Assembly: GCA_035527455.1 (NCBI GenBank)
Contig: DATLAN010000277.1
Location: 1 to 22,010 of the forward strand
From: DATLAN01 sp035527455
Lineage (GTDB): Bacteria; Planctomycetota; Planctomycetia; Pirellulales; Thermoguttaceae
DNA length: 22,010 nucleotides
Direction of reading: 5' to 3'
Position 1 is the first letter of the stretch; each line of letters starts with the position of its first letter. Under the pieces are notes generated by a model. It saw only the letters and a list, made by a program, of their open reading frames with translations. It made no database searches and was not told where the DNA came from. A program made the position numbers and the translations under genes. This document shows, piece after piece, positions 14,651 through 22,010 of this stretch.

Positions 14651-15721
14651 ATGGCGACCAAAACGCTGCATGCCGTGGACTACCTTGCCAAGCCGGAGAA
14701 GCACCCCCCGCGTCCGGTGTGCGTCGTCTTCGGCGACGAATCGTTCCTCAAGCGGCAAAGCGTGATACGCCTGCGCGAGGCCGTGCTGGGCGGCGATGAC
14801 GCCGATTTCTCTTGCGCCGCGTTCGAGGGCGGCAAGGCCCTGTGGCGAGACGTGCTCGAAGAACTCAGCACGGTGGCCATGTTCGGCAGCGGGAAGCGTA
14901 TGGTGGTCGTGGACGAGGCCGACGATTTCGTCACCCGGTTCCGCCCCCAGTTGGAGGACTACGTCGCCTCCCCGGCTGCCGGCGGAGTGCTCGTGCTGGA
15001 ACTGAGGACTTTTCCCGCCAACACCCGATTGTACAAGGCCGTGGCGGCCGAGGGCCTGCTGATCGACGGCAGTTGCCCCTCCGCCGGCCGGCTGAGCGGT
15101 TGGCTGTCCGCTTGGGCCGAGCAGACGCACAGGATCCAGTTGACCTCGGCCGCTGCCGGGATGCTCGTCGAGATGATCGGCCCGGAGATGGGACTGCTCG
15201 ACCAGGAGTTGGCCAAGCTGGCCCTGACGGGCGAACCGGACGCGGCGTCGGCCGCACGGAAGATTACCCCCGAGATGGTAACCCGTTCGGTGGGCGGCTG
15301 GCGGGCGAAGACCGCTTGGGAAATGATCGACGCCGCCTTGGCCGGCGGCGCCCGCGAGGCGATGCTGCAACTCGACCGGTTGTTGGCGTCCGGCGAGAGC
15401 CCGGTCGGGGTGTTGGGCCAGATCTCGGCCTCGCTTCGACGGCTGGCCGCGGCCACCCGGTTGGTCCTCCAGGCCGAATCGACCGGTCGCAGGGTCACGC
15501 TCCACGGGGCGTTGGAACAGGCGGGCGTCCGCTCGTTCGTGGTAAAAAAGGCCGAGCAGCAACTCCGCCGGCTGGGGAGAGAACGGGGAGACCAACTCTA
15601 CCGCTGGCTGTTGCAGGCCGATCTGGATTTGAAGGGCGCCAGCGCCGTGCCTCCTCGGCTGATCCTCGAACGCCTCATCGTCCGCCTGGCCGCGCCCCGA
15701 GAGGCCCTGGACAGCCGCTAA
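14651..15721 (+). CDS. holA: DNA polymerase III subunit delta
   Basis: A 356-aa protein of the HolA family, the clamp-loader subunit that opens the beta sliding clamp at primed DNA. The N-terminus carries the family pattern VVFGDESFLKRQSV (about 25-38), where E. coli HolA has a G(N/D)E-L motif. AMFGSGKRMVVVDEADDF (about 76-93) follows, corresponding to the SLF-S-RR-(V/I) clamp-contact region, here AMFGSGKR. The Walker-like domain is degenerate, as usual for delta. The centre has GPEMGLLDQELAKLAL (about 177-192) and the C-terminal helical collar domain runs to the end. Length fits the family (about 340 aa). ATG 14651 is the first start matching the family N-terminus; no strong Shine-Dalgarno is visible because repeats occupy the upstream region. 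It is a single-gene unit followed by 262 nt of non-coding DNA. Confidence 0.9.
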   Translation: MATKTLHAVDYLAKPEKHPPRPVCVVFGDESFLKRQSVIRLREAVLGGDDADFSCAAFEGGKALWRDVLEELSTVAMFGSGKRMVVVDEADDFVTRFRPQLEDYVASPAAGGVLVLELRTFPANTRLYKAVAAEGLLIDGSCPSAGRLSGWLSAWAEQTHRIQLTSAAAGMLVEMIGPEMGLLDQELAKLALTGEPDAASAARKITPEMVTRSVGGWRAKTAWEMIDAALAGGAREAMLQLDRLLASGESPVGVLGQISASLRRLAAATRLVLQAESTGRRVTLHGALEQAGVRSFVVKKAEQQLRRLGRERGDQLYRWLLQADLDLKGASAVPPRLILERLIVRLAAPREALDSR

Positions 15722-15983
15722 CCCGCCTGAGACTCTCCCTCCTGTTCAGTTTTCCGGCCCCGCGTTCCGTCAACGCCGCATTGCCGGGTGCCGTGCCCGC
15801 GCTTGCGTAAGCATCGCACCCAGCCCATCGTTCCAGGTCCGATGGAGAATCGGTGGGGTATTCTCACCTATTATCACGACGCTGTCGGGTATCGCCACAT
15901 TTCACCCTTGCCCCACGCAAACGTTTCTACTATGATCCGCCCCCTCCTCTACGGGAACCCCCTCTCACGCGGTACACCACTCG

Positions 15984-17291
15984 ATGTACAGATCGTTCCG
16001 GATGCTCGGCTCGGCCGTTGCGGCAACCGTCTTGACGGCCGGCTGCCACTGTTCGCCCTGGGCGGCGGGTCCCCCGTCAGGCACCGGACCGAATGCACCG
16101 GCAACCGTTGGCCCCGGCTTCGAGAATCCCGCTTCGCCGGCGCCAACCGCCAACCCCCAAGCGATGCAAGAGGTGATGGCGGAACTGCGGCAGTTGGGCG
16201 CCGAGGACCCCACGGCCCAAGAGGAACTGATCGCCGAGTTGCAGCAGATCGATCCCGCCTGGTGGCAGGACTACTTGTATCGACGACGTGCCGCGCACCA
16301 AGCCGCGCAAGCCGTCGCCGGCGATGCTTCGGGATACTCCTCTTACCTCGACGGCACCTTTGACCCACGTGGGAATCGGTTGCCGCCGGCCCGCGACGCC
16401 GCTTTGGCGCCGCGCGACGCTCCGTCGGGCGAATACCCCAACACTCTCCAGCCCCCGATCGACGCCGGCCGGATTAACCGGACGACGGCGAATCGGCAGG
16501 TTTTCGGCGGTCCGGACGAGTTCAACCGTGTTGCCCGGGATTCGCTGCGGGACGATTGTCAGGCCCATCTGGTCACCGCGGCACGTTTCTTGGAATCTCA
16601 ATCGGAAGACCCGCCCGGCCCAGCCGACTCTCCCGACCAACTCGCCCGACAGGCGCGCTTGCGGCTGCTCTATCTGCTGGCCGGACAACGCGAGGAGGCT
16701 TTACGGTCGATTCCGGGCAGTACTCCGTCGATAAGCGAATTCTGGACCAAACAGATCTACGCCCTGGACACGTGGCTGGACACCAAACGGATCCCCGATC
16801 CCACGGATCGGGCCGCCGCCACGAAACAGATCTTGGAGGAAGCGACCGCCGAGTTGGGCGAGTCGGCCCCGCTGGTCATTCGCAACCTGGCCTTCTGCAC
16901 GACGGTACACAACTTCGGCTATATCGAATCGTTCAAGAACTGCGCCTTCCAGCCGGGCCAGGAGGTGTTGCTTTACGCCGAGGTCGAGAACTTCGCAACG
17001 GAATCGAGCCGGGAGGGTTACCACACGGCGTTGAAGAGCAGCTACCGGATTTTCGACGCTCAGGGCCGGCCGCTGGTCGACGACGATCTGCCGATCAACG
17101 AAGACTACTGCCAGAATCTTCGCCACGATTTCTTCTTCGCGTTCCGCCTCTATATCCCCCAGCACATCTATCCCGGCGAGTACACGCTGAAGCTGACCAT
17201 CGAAGACCTCAAGAGCCGGAAGATCGGCCAGTCGTCGATCAAGTTCATGGTCGAGAAGCCGGCCGAACGCGGTGCGGGTAGCGTTTTGTGA
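15984..17291 (+). CDS. Planctomycete-type lipoprotein with C-terminal beta domain
   Basis: A 435-aa predicted lipoprotein. The signal sequence MYRSFRMLGSAVAATVLTAG is followed by C21 in an LTAG-C lipobox, so the mature protein should be membrane-anchored through a lipidated cysteine. A Pro/Ala-rich spacer (about 24-60) precedes acidic helices (EVMAELRQLGAEDPTAQEEL) and a helical middle (about 185-295). A C-terminal segment (about 305-430) looks like a beta sandwich: FCTTVHNFGYIESFKNCAF, GQEVLLYAEVENF, then YPGEYTLKLTIEDL. I recall similar uncharacterised proteins in planctomycete genomes but no function. The Shine-Dalgarno is poor; the lipobox position supports this start. A 10-bp inverted repeat lies 80 nt after the stop. 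Confidence 0.8.
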   Translation: MYRSFRMLGSAVAATVLTAGCHCSPWAAGPPSGTGPNAPATVGPGFENPASPAPTANPQAMQEVMAELRQLGAEDPTAQEELIAELQQIDPAWWQDYLYRRRAAHQAAQAVAGDASGYSSYLDGTFDPRGNRLPPARDAALAPRDAPSGEYPNTLQPPIDAGRINRTTANRQVFGGPDEFNRVARDSLRDDCQAHLVTAARFLESQSEDPPGPADSPDQLARQARLRLLYLLAGQREEALRSIPGSTPSISEFWTKQIYALDTWLDTKRIPDPTDRAAATKQILEEATAELGESAPLVIRNLAFCTTVHNFGYIESFKNCAFQPGQEVLLYAEVENFATESSREGYHTALKSSYRIFDAQGRPLVDDDLPINEDYCQNLRHDFFFAFRLYIPQHIYPGEYTLKLTIEDLKSRKIGQSSIKFMVEKPAERGAGSVL

Positions 17292-17371
17292 GGCCGTGCC
17301 GCGAGAGGGCCCGGCTTTGACTTGGGACTGTCGAAAGAGACGCCCTTCTTGTTCCGGTCGCTTCAATGGTA

Positions 17372-17400
17372 GTGCCAAGACGACGAATTAGTCTTGGCAC
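17372..17400. repeat. 10-bp inverted repeat, possible terminator hairpin
   Basis: GTGCCAAGAC (17372-17381) and GTCTTGGCAC (17391-17400) flank a 9-nt loop. It lies about 80 nt after the lipoprotein gene and 147 nt before the next start. It has no T tract, so termination would be factor-assisted at best; a protein-binding operator is the alternative. Confidence 0.5.
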
Positions 17401-17546
17401 AAGCCCTCGGCATCTTTCCCGGTCCCCTGGCAAAGTGGGCCGGTGGGGGTACAATTGCTTCGGAGTTGCCGGGAGCGGGAATCGGCACCTGGGTCACCAA
17501 GGCCCTTCCGTAGAGGGGGCAGCGGTGTCAGAGAGGAGAGTCTCCG

Positions 17547-18197
17547 TTGGAAAAATCCGCCGAACAGTTGAGGGCCGAGGAGTCGATCGACCTGAAAGAC
17601 CCCGCGCTGGCCGCGTTCCTGGCCTGGTTGATCCCCGGACTGGGCCACTTGTACCAGGGCCGGCTGGCCAAGGCGGCCCTGTTCTTCGTCTGCATCATGG
17701 GGACCTTTCTCTACGGCCTCAATCTCGGCAGCAGCAACGGCGTGACGGCCAGCGGACGCAAGATCGGCTGGGGTCGGGTGGTCTACTTCTCGTGGAAAGA
17801 GAACCACAAACGGCTGCACTACATTTGCCAGGTCGGAGTCGGGCTGCCCGCGCTGCCGGCGGTGGTTCAGTCCTGGCGGGTCAAACGAGGAAAGCCCGTC
17901 TGGTGGAACGGCTTCATGGCCCCGCCCCGATTCGATGCCCCGGACGCCGTCCCGGACGCCAACGATCCGAATGGGAACCAGCCCACCGAAGACGAACTCC
18001 ACAAGGAACTGCACCGCTACTTCGAGTTGGGCAGCGTTTTCACGATGATTGCCGGGCTGCTGAACGTCCTGGCCGTCTACGACGCCTGGGGCGGACCCGT
18101 CTTCAGCGCCCCGGCCAAGAAGGAAGAAGAGGACGAGGAGGAGAGCGAGACGGAGGAGAAGGAGAAGGAGAAGGAAAAGGAGAAGGAAGAAGCCTGA
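17547..18197 (+). CDS. DUF6677-like membrane protein with charged C-terminal tail
   Basis: A 216-aa protein resembling DUF6677, an uncharacterised planctomycete membrane family. The opening DPALAAFLAWLIPGLGHLYQGRLAKAALFFV (about 13-45) is the TM2-like pattern of a short hydrophobic helix, a PGLGH-YQGR turn and a second helix reaching about 60. A further hydrophobic segment lies near 93-110 and another near 158-176. The C-terminus from about 190 is an almost pure Lys/Glu tail (EEEDEEESETEEKEKEKEKEKEEA), encoded by purine-rich low-complexity DNA at 18118-18190 that may vary by slippage. The start is TTG 17547, supported by AGGAG eight bases upstream; there is no ATG nearby. Function is unknown. 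Confidence 0.8.
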   Translation: MEKSAEQLRAEESIDLKDPALAAFLAWLIPGLGHLYQGRLAKAALFFVCIMGTFLYGLNLGSSNGVTASGRKIGWGRVVYFSWKENHKRLHYICQVGVGLPALPAVVQSWRVKRGKPVWWNGFMAPPRFDAPDAVPDANDPNGNQPTEDELHKELHRYFELGSVFTMIAGLLNVLAVYDAWGGPVFSAPAKKEEEDEEESETEEKEKEKEKEKEEA

Positions 18198-18224
18198 CGC
18201 CGCGAGACTTCAACCAGGTGTATT

Positions 18225-18419
18225 GGTTCAGTCGGAAATGGAAGGCTGCACCCCGTGAGCAACGATATTCCCAGGGTAGTACCGGTGCCTCTTCTCTGTT
18301 CGCGTAGATGCCTGCAAGAACACGTCTTATCCGATCCCGGAATAGAGAAGAGGCACCGGTACTACTCTGTGTTTGCGTGCGAGGCCCTAATTTCACGTTC
18401 TTCCATTTCCGACTGAACC
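18225..18419. repeat. Nested double inverted repeat element (195 bp)
   Basis: Outer arms 18225-18244 and 18400-18419 are exact 20-bp reverse complements. Inside them, 18276-18297 and 18344-18365 are exact 22-bp reverse complements around a 46-nt centre. The segment could fold as one long interrupted cruciform or hairpin. It begins 27 nt after the DUF6677-like gene. It has no coding potential and resembles a MITE- or REP-like element, though no target duplication was identified. Confidence 0.9.
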
Positions 18420-18499
18420 ATTACAACCCTAGCCCTCTCCCAGAGGGAGATAGGACCCATTTTGCATGAGTCCAGTAATGAAAGACACCGGCACAACCG

Positions 18500-18539
18500 A
18501 CAACTGACAACTGACAACTGAAAACTGACAACTGAAAAC
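18500..18539 (+). repeat. Heptamer tandem repeat (ACAACTG)n
   Basis: Five full copies and a partial sixth of a 7-bp unit: ACAACTG three times, AAAACTG, ACAACTG and AAAAC. It lies about 33 nt before the small membrane protein gene. The unit is low in GC compared with the surroundings and could change copy number by slippage. Confidence 0.85.
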
Positions 18540-18571
18540 CCGAAGCCAAAACTCCCGGAGATGACCTCACC

Positions 18572-18769
18572 ATGCAAGACCTCCTCTGGGCCGCGCTGGC
18601 CGTCAACGACCTGTGGTTCGCCGCGCCGTTGATCATCGCCGTGAGCCTGGTCTATTCGGCCACCCGGCACGAAGAGATGGGACCGATCATCAGCAACGCG
18701 TTGCGGGTCGGGGTCTGGGTTGTCGGCTTCATGGCCGTCATTCTTCTGGTGCTGGTGTTGATTTCATAG
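18572..18769 (+). CDS. Small two-segment membrane protein
   Basis: A 65-aa protein with two predicted membrane helices (about 12-28, FAAPLIIAVSLVYSA flanked by NDLW and TRHEE; and about 43-64, VGVWVVGFMAVILLVLVLI). It ends 18 nt before trkA on the same strand, so the two are probably co-transcribed. A GGAG about 12 bases upstream of ATG 18572 is a weak ribosome binding site. It may be an accessory of the potassium system, but no TrkH-like selectivity-filter loop is present, so that is only context. Codon use is host-like, with consistent third-position GC, which supports it being a real gene. Confidence 0.75.
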   Translation: MQDLLWAALAVNDLWFAAPLIIAVSLVYSATRHEEMGPIISNALRVGVWVVGFMAVILLVLVLIS

Positions 18770-18787
18770 CAAGACGGAAAGAGCCCG

Positions 18788-20137
18788 ATGAGAATCGTCG
18801 TCTTGGGAGCGGGAACGGTCGGTACGTCGATCGCCAACGAGTTGTGCAGGGACGGGCACAGCGTGACGGTGGTGGATCACGATCCGGCCAACACCCGACG
18901 CGTGAACGACGAGTTGGACGTCCGGGCGGTGACCGGCTCGGCGGCCCAGTCGAGCGTATTGTTTCAAGCCGAGGTGCTCGGAGCCGATCTCTGCCTGGCC
19001 GTGACCGGATGCGACGAGGTGAACCTGGTCGCCGCCAGCATGGCCAAGGCGATGGGCGCGCGGCGGACCATCGCCCGGGTTTACGCTCCCGTGTTCCGCG
19101 ACCTGAGCACCTTCGACTATCAGCGCCACTTCGACATCGACCGGCTGCTGAGCCTGGAACACCTCTCGGCGATGGAACTCGCCCGGGAAATCCGCCACCC
19201 GGGCGCGATCGCCGTGGAGAACTTCGCCCGGGGCGAACTGGAAATGCAGGAACTGCCCGTGGTCGAGGAGACTTCCGCGGTGGGCGTTCCGCTGAAGGAC
19301 CTGAAACTGCCGGCCGGCCTGCGGATCGGGTCGATCTCGCGCAACGGCCTGATGCGGATCGCCGGGGCGAACGACTGCGTGGCTGTCGGCGACCGGATCA
19401 CCCTGCTGGGCACTCGGGAGAACATCGACGACGGCCGGGCGAAATTCCAGAAGGAGCCGCCGCCGAAACAGACGGTGGTGATCGCCGGCGGAGGCGAGAC
19501 CGGCTACCACCTGGCCCGCGTGCTCGAAGGCAGCCGCTTCGCCGTGCTGCTGATGGACATCGACCGGCAGCGGTGCGAATTCCTGGCCAACCACCTGCAA
19601 TACAGCACGGTCGTCCACGCCGACGTCCACCGCCGGGCGACCCTGGAGGAAGAGCGGGTGGGCCGTGCCGACGTGTTCGTGGCCACCACCGGCGACGACG
19701 AAGACAACATCATGGCGTGCGTCGAGGCCCGGGAGTTGGGCGCCCGAACCATCATGTCGCTGGTCAGCCGTCCCGACTACGCCAACGTGGTCGGCAAGCT
19801 GGGCATCGACCACACGGTCAGCCCCCGCAAGGTGATCGCCCAGCAGGTGATGAGTTTCCTGAACACCGGCACGGTGATTTCCCGCACGCCGCTGGCCGCC
19901 GACGCGACGATCGAGATCCTCGAGATCGAAGTCGTCCCCGGCGTCCCGGCCACCGCCGCCGTGCTGGCCGACTTGGACCTCCCCCCGCAGTGTCTCATCG
20001 GAGCGGTGATCCGCGAGAACTACGTGATGGTCCCCGGCGCCAATGACCGTCTCATCCCCGGCGACACGGTGGTCGCGTTGGTGGGAGCCTCGGCGGTCGC
20101 AGAAACGGTGCGGATGTTCAGCGTCCAGGAGGCGTGA
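18788..20137 (+). CDS. trkA: Trk potassium uptake NAD(H)-binding subunit TrkA
   Basis: A 449-aa cytoplasmic regulatory subunit of the Trk/Ktr K+ transporter. It has the duplicated TrkA architecture: RCK-N domain 1 (1-120) with Rossmann motif GAGTVG (7-12) and the acidic ribose-binding D30 in VVDHD; RCK-C 1 (about 140-217); RCK-N 2 (about 228-345) with GGGETG (234-239); RCK-C 2 (about 365-447). Length matches the family (about 450-460 aa). GGAAAGAG at 18776-18783 supports ATG 18788. Its membrane partner TrkH is not in the window. Gating is expected to respond to NAD(H)/ATP binding at the Rossmann sites, as in the family. Identity is secure. Confidence 0.95.
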   Translation: MRIVVLGAGTVGTSIANELCRDGHSVTVVDHDPANTRRVNDELDVRAVTGSAAQSSVLFQAEVLGADLCLAVTGCDEVNLVAASMAKAMGARRTIARVYAPVFRDLSTFDYQRHFDIDRLLSLEHLSAMELAREIRHPGAIAVENFARGELEMQELPVVEETSAVGVPLKDLKLPAGLRIGSISRNGLMRIAGANDCVAVGDRITLLGTRENIDDGRAKFQKEPPPKQTVVIAGGGETGYHLARVLEGSRFAVLLMDIDRQRCEFLANHLQYSTVVHADVHRRATLEEERVGRADVFVATTGDDEDNIMACVEARELGARTIMSLVSRPDYANVVGKLGIDHTVSPRKVIAQQVMSFLNTGTVISRTPLAADATIEILEIEVVPGVPATAAVLADLDLPPQCLIGAVIRENYVMVPGANDRLIPGDTVVALVGASAVAETVRMFSVQEA

Positions 20138-20281
20138 TCGGTTCGTCTTCCCATGCCGGTCTTTTGCCGAATCATCACGAAAGCGCGAAGGGGCGACAAC
20201 GCGAAAGGGCGGTGTCCGGCACCGAGCCCGACCGAGCGACGCGGTCCGGCTCATTCGCAAAACGGCCACCACCCGACGCTG

Positions 20282-20298
20282 GTCAGGCTGTGCCTGAC
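20282..20298. terminator. Possible shared hairpin between convergent trkA and response regulator
   Basis: GTCAGGC (20282-20288) and GCCTGAC (20292-20298) form a 7-bp stem with a 3-nt loop, ten bases past the stop of the minus-strand regulator and about 145 nt past the trkA stop. There is no T tract on either strand, so it is a weak candidate. Confidence 0.3.
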
Positions 20299-20308
20299 GG
20301 CAGGAGGA

Positions 20309-21274
20309 TCAGCTTTCGCAAAGGCGGCCTTCAGCGACCGCATCAAGAGTTGCCGAGCTGGATTCTGCCAGCACCGCTTTCACCTTCCCGACAAGCAGGT
20401 GCGGCTGGTAAGGCTTCAACAAGTAGCCTTGGACCTTTAGACCGGCGGCCTCGCGTACCGTGTCCTGCATTCGGTCGGAGGTAACGATAACAATGGGCAC
20501 ATCCGGACATGTATGTCCGATGCGCAGCGCCTTGATGAGTCGAAGTCCGTTGGCGTTGCCGAGATGGATGTCCATGAGCACCAAGGCAGGGGGATGCCTG
20601 ATCAGGGCAGCTTTTGCGTCGGCGACCGTTTCGGCAACGATGGCCTCGAAGCCGTTCCTTTCGAGAATGTGCTTTGCCATTGCTCCGCTAATGGCGTCAT
20701 CTTCCACCACCAAGATGCGCGTGCTGGTTGGGCCGGTGGAAACACGCGCACTCTTATCCGCGGAAGCGGGAATCTCGTTTTCCAGACGCTTCAGACGCCC
20801 ACAGACTAGATCCGCCAGTCTCAACTCTCCCAAGGTTTCGAGAACATGACGGAGCTGCAGCTTTGTGTGCCCTTGAATCTCGGAGGGTTCGGGGAGGCAG
20901 TTTGTGCGGGCACGTTCGACCAGGAGCGGAATACGATCCGGGTCGCGCACCGAATCGATGAGAACGTAATCGAATACTTCCCACAAGCGAGCCATTCGGA
21001 CCGCCGCCGGTGCTTGATCCATGGTGCAGATCAGAATGATCCGACAATCGTGCAAGACCGTCTTGATGGCCTGATAAACCGGGAGACCGTCTCTCGTGTT
21101 TGCTTCACAATCCACGAAGGCGACGTCCGGGCAGCAGTCCCGGAATCGATGCGACTGGCAGGCCTCGTTGGGCGACAGCCTCTTCACCGCGAAATCGCGG
21201 CCCGAGAGCTGCTCGCATACTGCCGATGCGAACTCTTCGTGTTTGGTGACGAGCAAGACGAGCGGAACCGACAT
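20309..21274 (-). CDS. Two-receiver response regulator, first receiver degenerate
   Basis: A 321-aa protein of two CheY-like receivers joined by a linker (about 125-183), with no DNA-binding or enzymatic output domain. Receiver 2 (184-305) is intact: E191/D192/D193 in VVEDDA, phosphoacceptor D235 in LVLMDIHLGNANG, T265 in VIVTSD and K287 in LLKPY. Receiver 1 (4-122) keeps D55 in AFVDCEAN but has T10/K11 where the acidic Mg-binding residues belong and lacks the conserved lysine (VLIDSV near 104-109), so it is probably not phosphorylated normally. Such proteins usually act by protein contacts in phosphorelays. ATG 21274 is preferred because GGGGGAG precedes it by seven bases; a TTG at 21307 would add 11 residues. 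No kinase is adjacent; the hybrid kinase at 6083 is about 13 kb away. Confidence 0.88.
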   Translation of the reverse strand: MSVPLVLLVTKHEEFASAVCEQLSGRDFAVKRLSPNEACQSHRFRDCCPDVAFVDCEANTRDGLPVYQAIKTVLHDCRIILICTMDQAPAAVRMARLWEVFDYVLIDSVRDPDRIPLLVERARTNCLPEPSEIQGHTKLQLRHVLETLGELRLADLVCGRLKRLENEIPASADKSARVSTGPTSTRILVVEDDAISGAMAKHILERNGFEAIVAETVADAKAALIRHPPALVLMDIHLGNANGLRLIKALRIGHTCPDVPIVIVTSDRMQDTVREAAGLKVQGYLLKPYQPHLLVGKVKAVLAESSSATLDAVAEGRLCES

Positions 21275-21281
21275 GCCGGGT

Positions 21282-21288
21282 CTCCCCC
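21282..21288 (-). promoter_or_regulatory. Shine-Dalgarno deciding the response regulator start
   Basis: GGGGGAG on the minus strand lies seven bases before ATG 21274, favouring it over the upstream TTG at 21307. Confidence 0.65.
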
Positions 21289-21307
21289 GGATAGAATCAA
21301 TTGGCAA

Positions 21308-22010
21308 CCAGGCTTCTTAACGGTGTTTTGCGGCGATTGGTACGGCCGAGTCGACGTGCAGAGAGAGTCGATCACCGATACTTGGCTCTCAGCTTCAGCG
21401 AGAGCATTCCTCATGATGCAAATACCACCCTATTGAGAAGCATAGCATACTGCGCTTCCCCATGACTCGTGGATACCCAGTTAATTCGACTGTTCTTGAC
21501 TTGCCTTTTGCCTATCTTCAATGGAGGCGGGAGTTTACACTGTTTCCAGTGGTACGGGCGGGCAAGCTCGTTTCGCTTTAGCCCGGATTATTCATGACCC
21601 CGGGAATTGCGTGACACACTGCCGTAGCCACGTTCGCCAGAACGTGGTCGTAACCCTTGGGCACGTTCCACGTTCTGGCGAACGTAGCTACAAGCCTATG
21701 AATAATCCGGGTTTAGGCGCTTCTCGCATTCGGCGACCAGACGCGGGTGGCACCGTCGATCTTGCGGAAGCGCTTCTACCACGTCGCTTGACTCACCGGC
21801 AAGATCGCCGGTGTTGCCGGGCAACAAGAGGAATTCCGAACACCCATCCGATCGGCACGCCACCCGATTTCCCGCAATCCTCGCGTGGCTCCGCCACGCG
21901 GACAATTCTCCGAAAACGCTTTGCTAAGTGGACAGCCAACTCCGGAGAATTCTCGGGGCCACCCGCCTTGCGCGGCAACGGTCGGGACGTGCCCGAGGGG
22001 AACGCCTCTT
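21308..22010. other. Non-coding end of window with repeats
   Basis: About 700 bp with no gene I can support. Short open frames on the minus strand (21696-21978) have no ribosome binding site or recognisable motif. The stretch contains the nested inverted repeat at 21582-21711, a GC-rich hairpin with 8-bp arms at 21882-21889 and 21893-21900, and a 9-bp inverted repeat at 21904-21912 / 21943-21951. It may be a graveyard of small elements or the upstream region of a gene beyond the window. Confidence 0.6.
21582..21711. repeat. Nested double inverted repeat element (130 bp)
   Basis: Outer arms 21582-21595 and 21698-21711 are exact 14-bp reverse complements. Inner arms 21624-21647 and 21668-21691 are 24-bp reverse complements with one mismatch and a 20-nt centre. 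The left inner arm is itself partly palindromic (CCACGTTC ... GAACGTGG). The layout matches the element at 18225-18419 but the sequence is different. Confidence 0.88.

Noticed and set aside
14231..15595. 454-aa minus-strand frame spanning the 26-bp repeats and opposite holA
   Set aside because: It reads through the tandem repeats and antisense to holA; the translation contains repeat-derived peptides and no fold.
18613..20046. 477-aa alternative frame across trkA
   Set aside because: Arg/Gly-rich shadow frame; TrkA motifs in the other frame are decisive.
21696..21978. Short minus-strand frames at the right end of the window
   Set aside because: Sixty to seventy codons, no ribosome binding site, overlapping hairpins, and no recognisable motif. 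They could be pseudogene fragments but I cannot support that.

Overview
The window is a GC-rich bacterial chromosome segment. Several genes look planctomycetal (phylum Planctomycetota, or a close relative): a TIGR03790-type secreted protein, a DUF6677-like membrane protein, a lipoprotein and a secreted beta-sandwich protein of kinds I associate with that phylum, plus intergenic spaces filled with imperfectly dispersed inverted repeats. The taxonomic call rests on recalled families, not on a search.

Region 1 (48-5934, + strand) is a dissimilatory sulfite reductase cluster: dsrA, dsrB, dsrD, a DsrL-like NAD(P)H oxidoreductase with ferredoxin clusters, and a CbiA/CobB-type amidotransferase that fits DsrN. 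DsrAB would reduce sulfite at a siroheme-[4Fe-4S] centre, DsrD would stimulate it, the DsrL-like flavoprotein would connect it to NAD(P)H, and DsrN would amidate the siroheme. DsrC, DsrMKJOP, AprAB and Sat are not in view; the window begins just upstream of dsrA. DsrA ends in an acidic tail and the DsrL-like protein begins with a lysine-rich tail, a possible electrostatic docking pair.

Region 2 (6083-9609, + strand) has a membrane hybrid histidine kinase and a secreted TIGR03790-type protein. A strong Shine-Dalgarno followed by a 9-codon reading frame at 9664 may be the stub of a gene broken by an insertion.

Region 3 (about 9690-12700) looks accessory. It is visibly less GC-rich and carries a compact minus-strand operon of three genes (245, 278 and 195 aa) joined by 4-bp stop/start overlaps. 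I cannot assign them a function; they are the best candidate for an undescribed system. The roughly 0.9 kb upstream of them has no convincing gene.

Region 4 (12826-20137, + strand) returns to the high-GC host style: a secreted beta-sandwich protein, holA (DNA polymerase III delta), a lipoprotein, a DUF6677-like membrane protein, a 65-aa membrane protein and trkA (K+ uptake NAD-binding subunit). The gaps hold three 26-bp tandem repeats plus an exact inverted copy, a nested double inverted repeat and a heptamer repeat.

Region 5 (20309-22010) has a minus-strand two-receiver response regulator with a degenerate first receiver, then about 700 bp of non-coding DNA with a second nested inverted repeat. 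No tRNA, rRNA, CRISPR array or intact transposase was seen.
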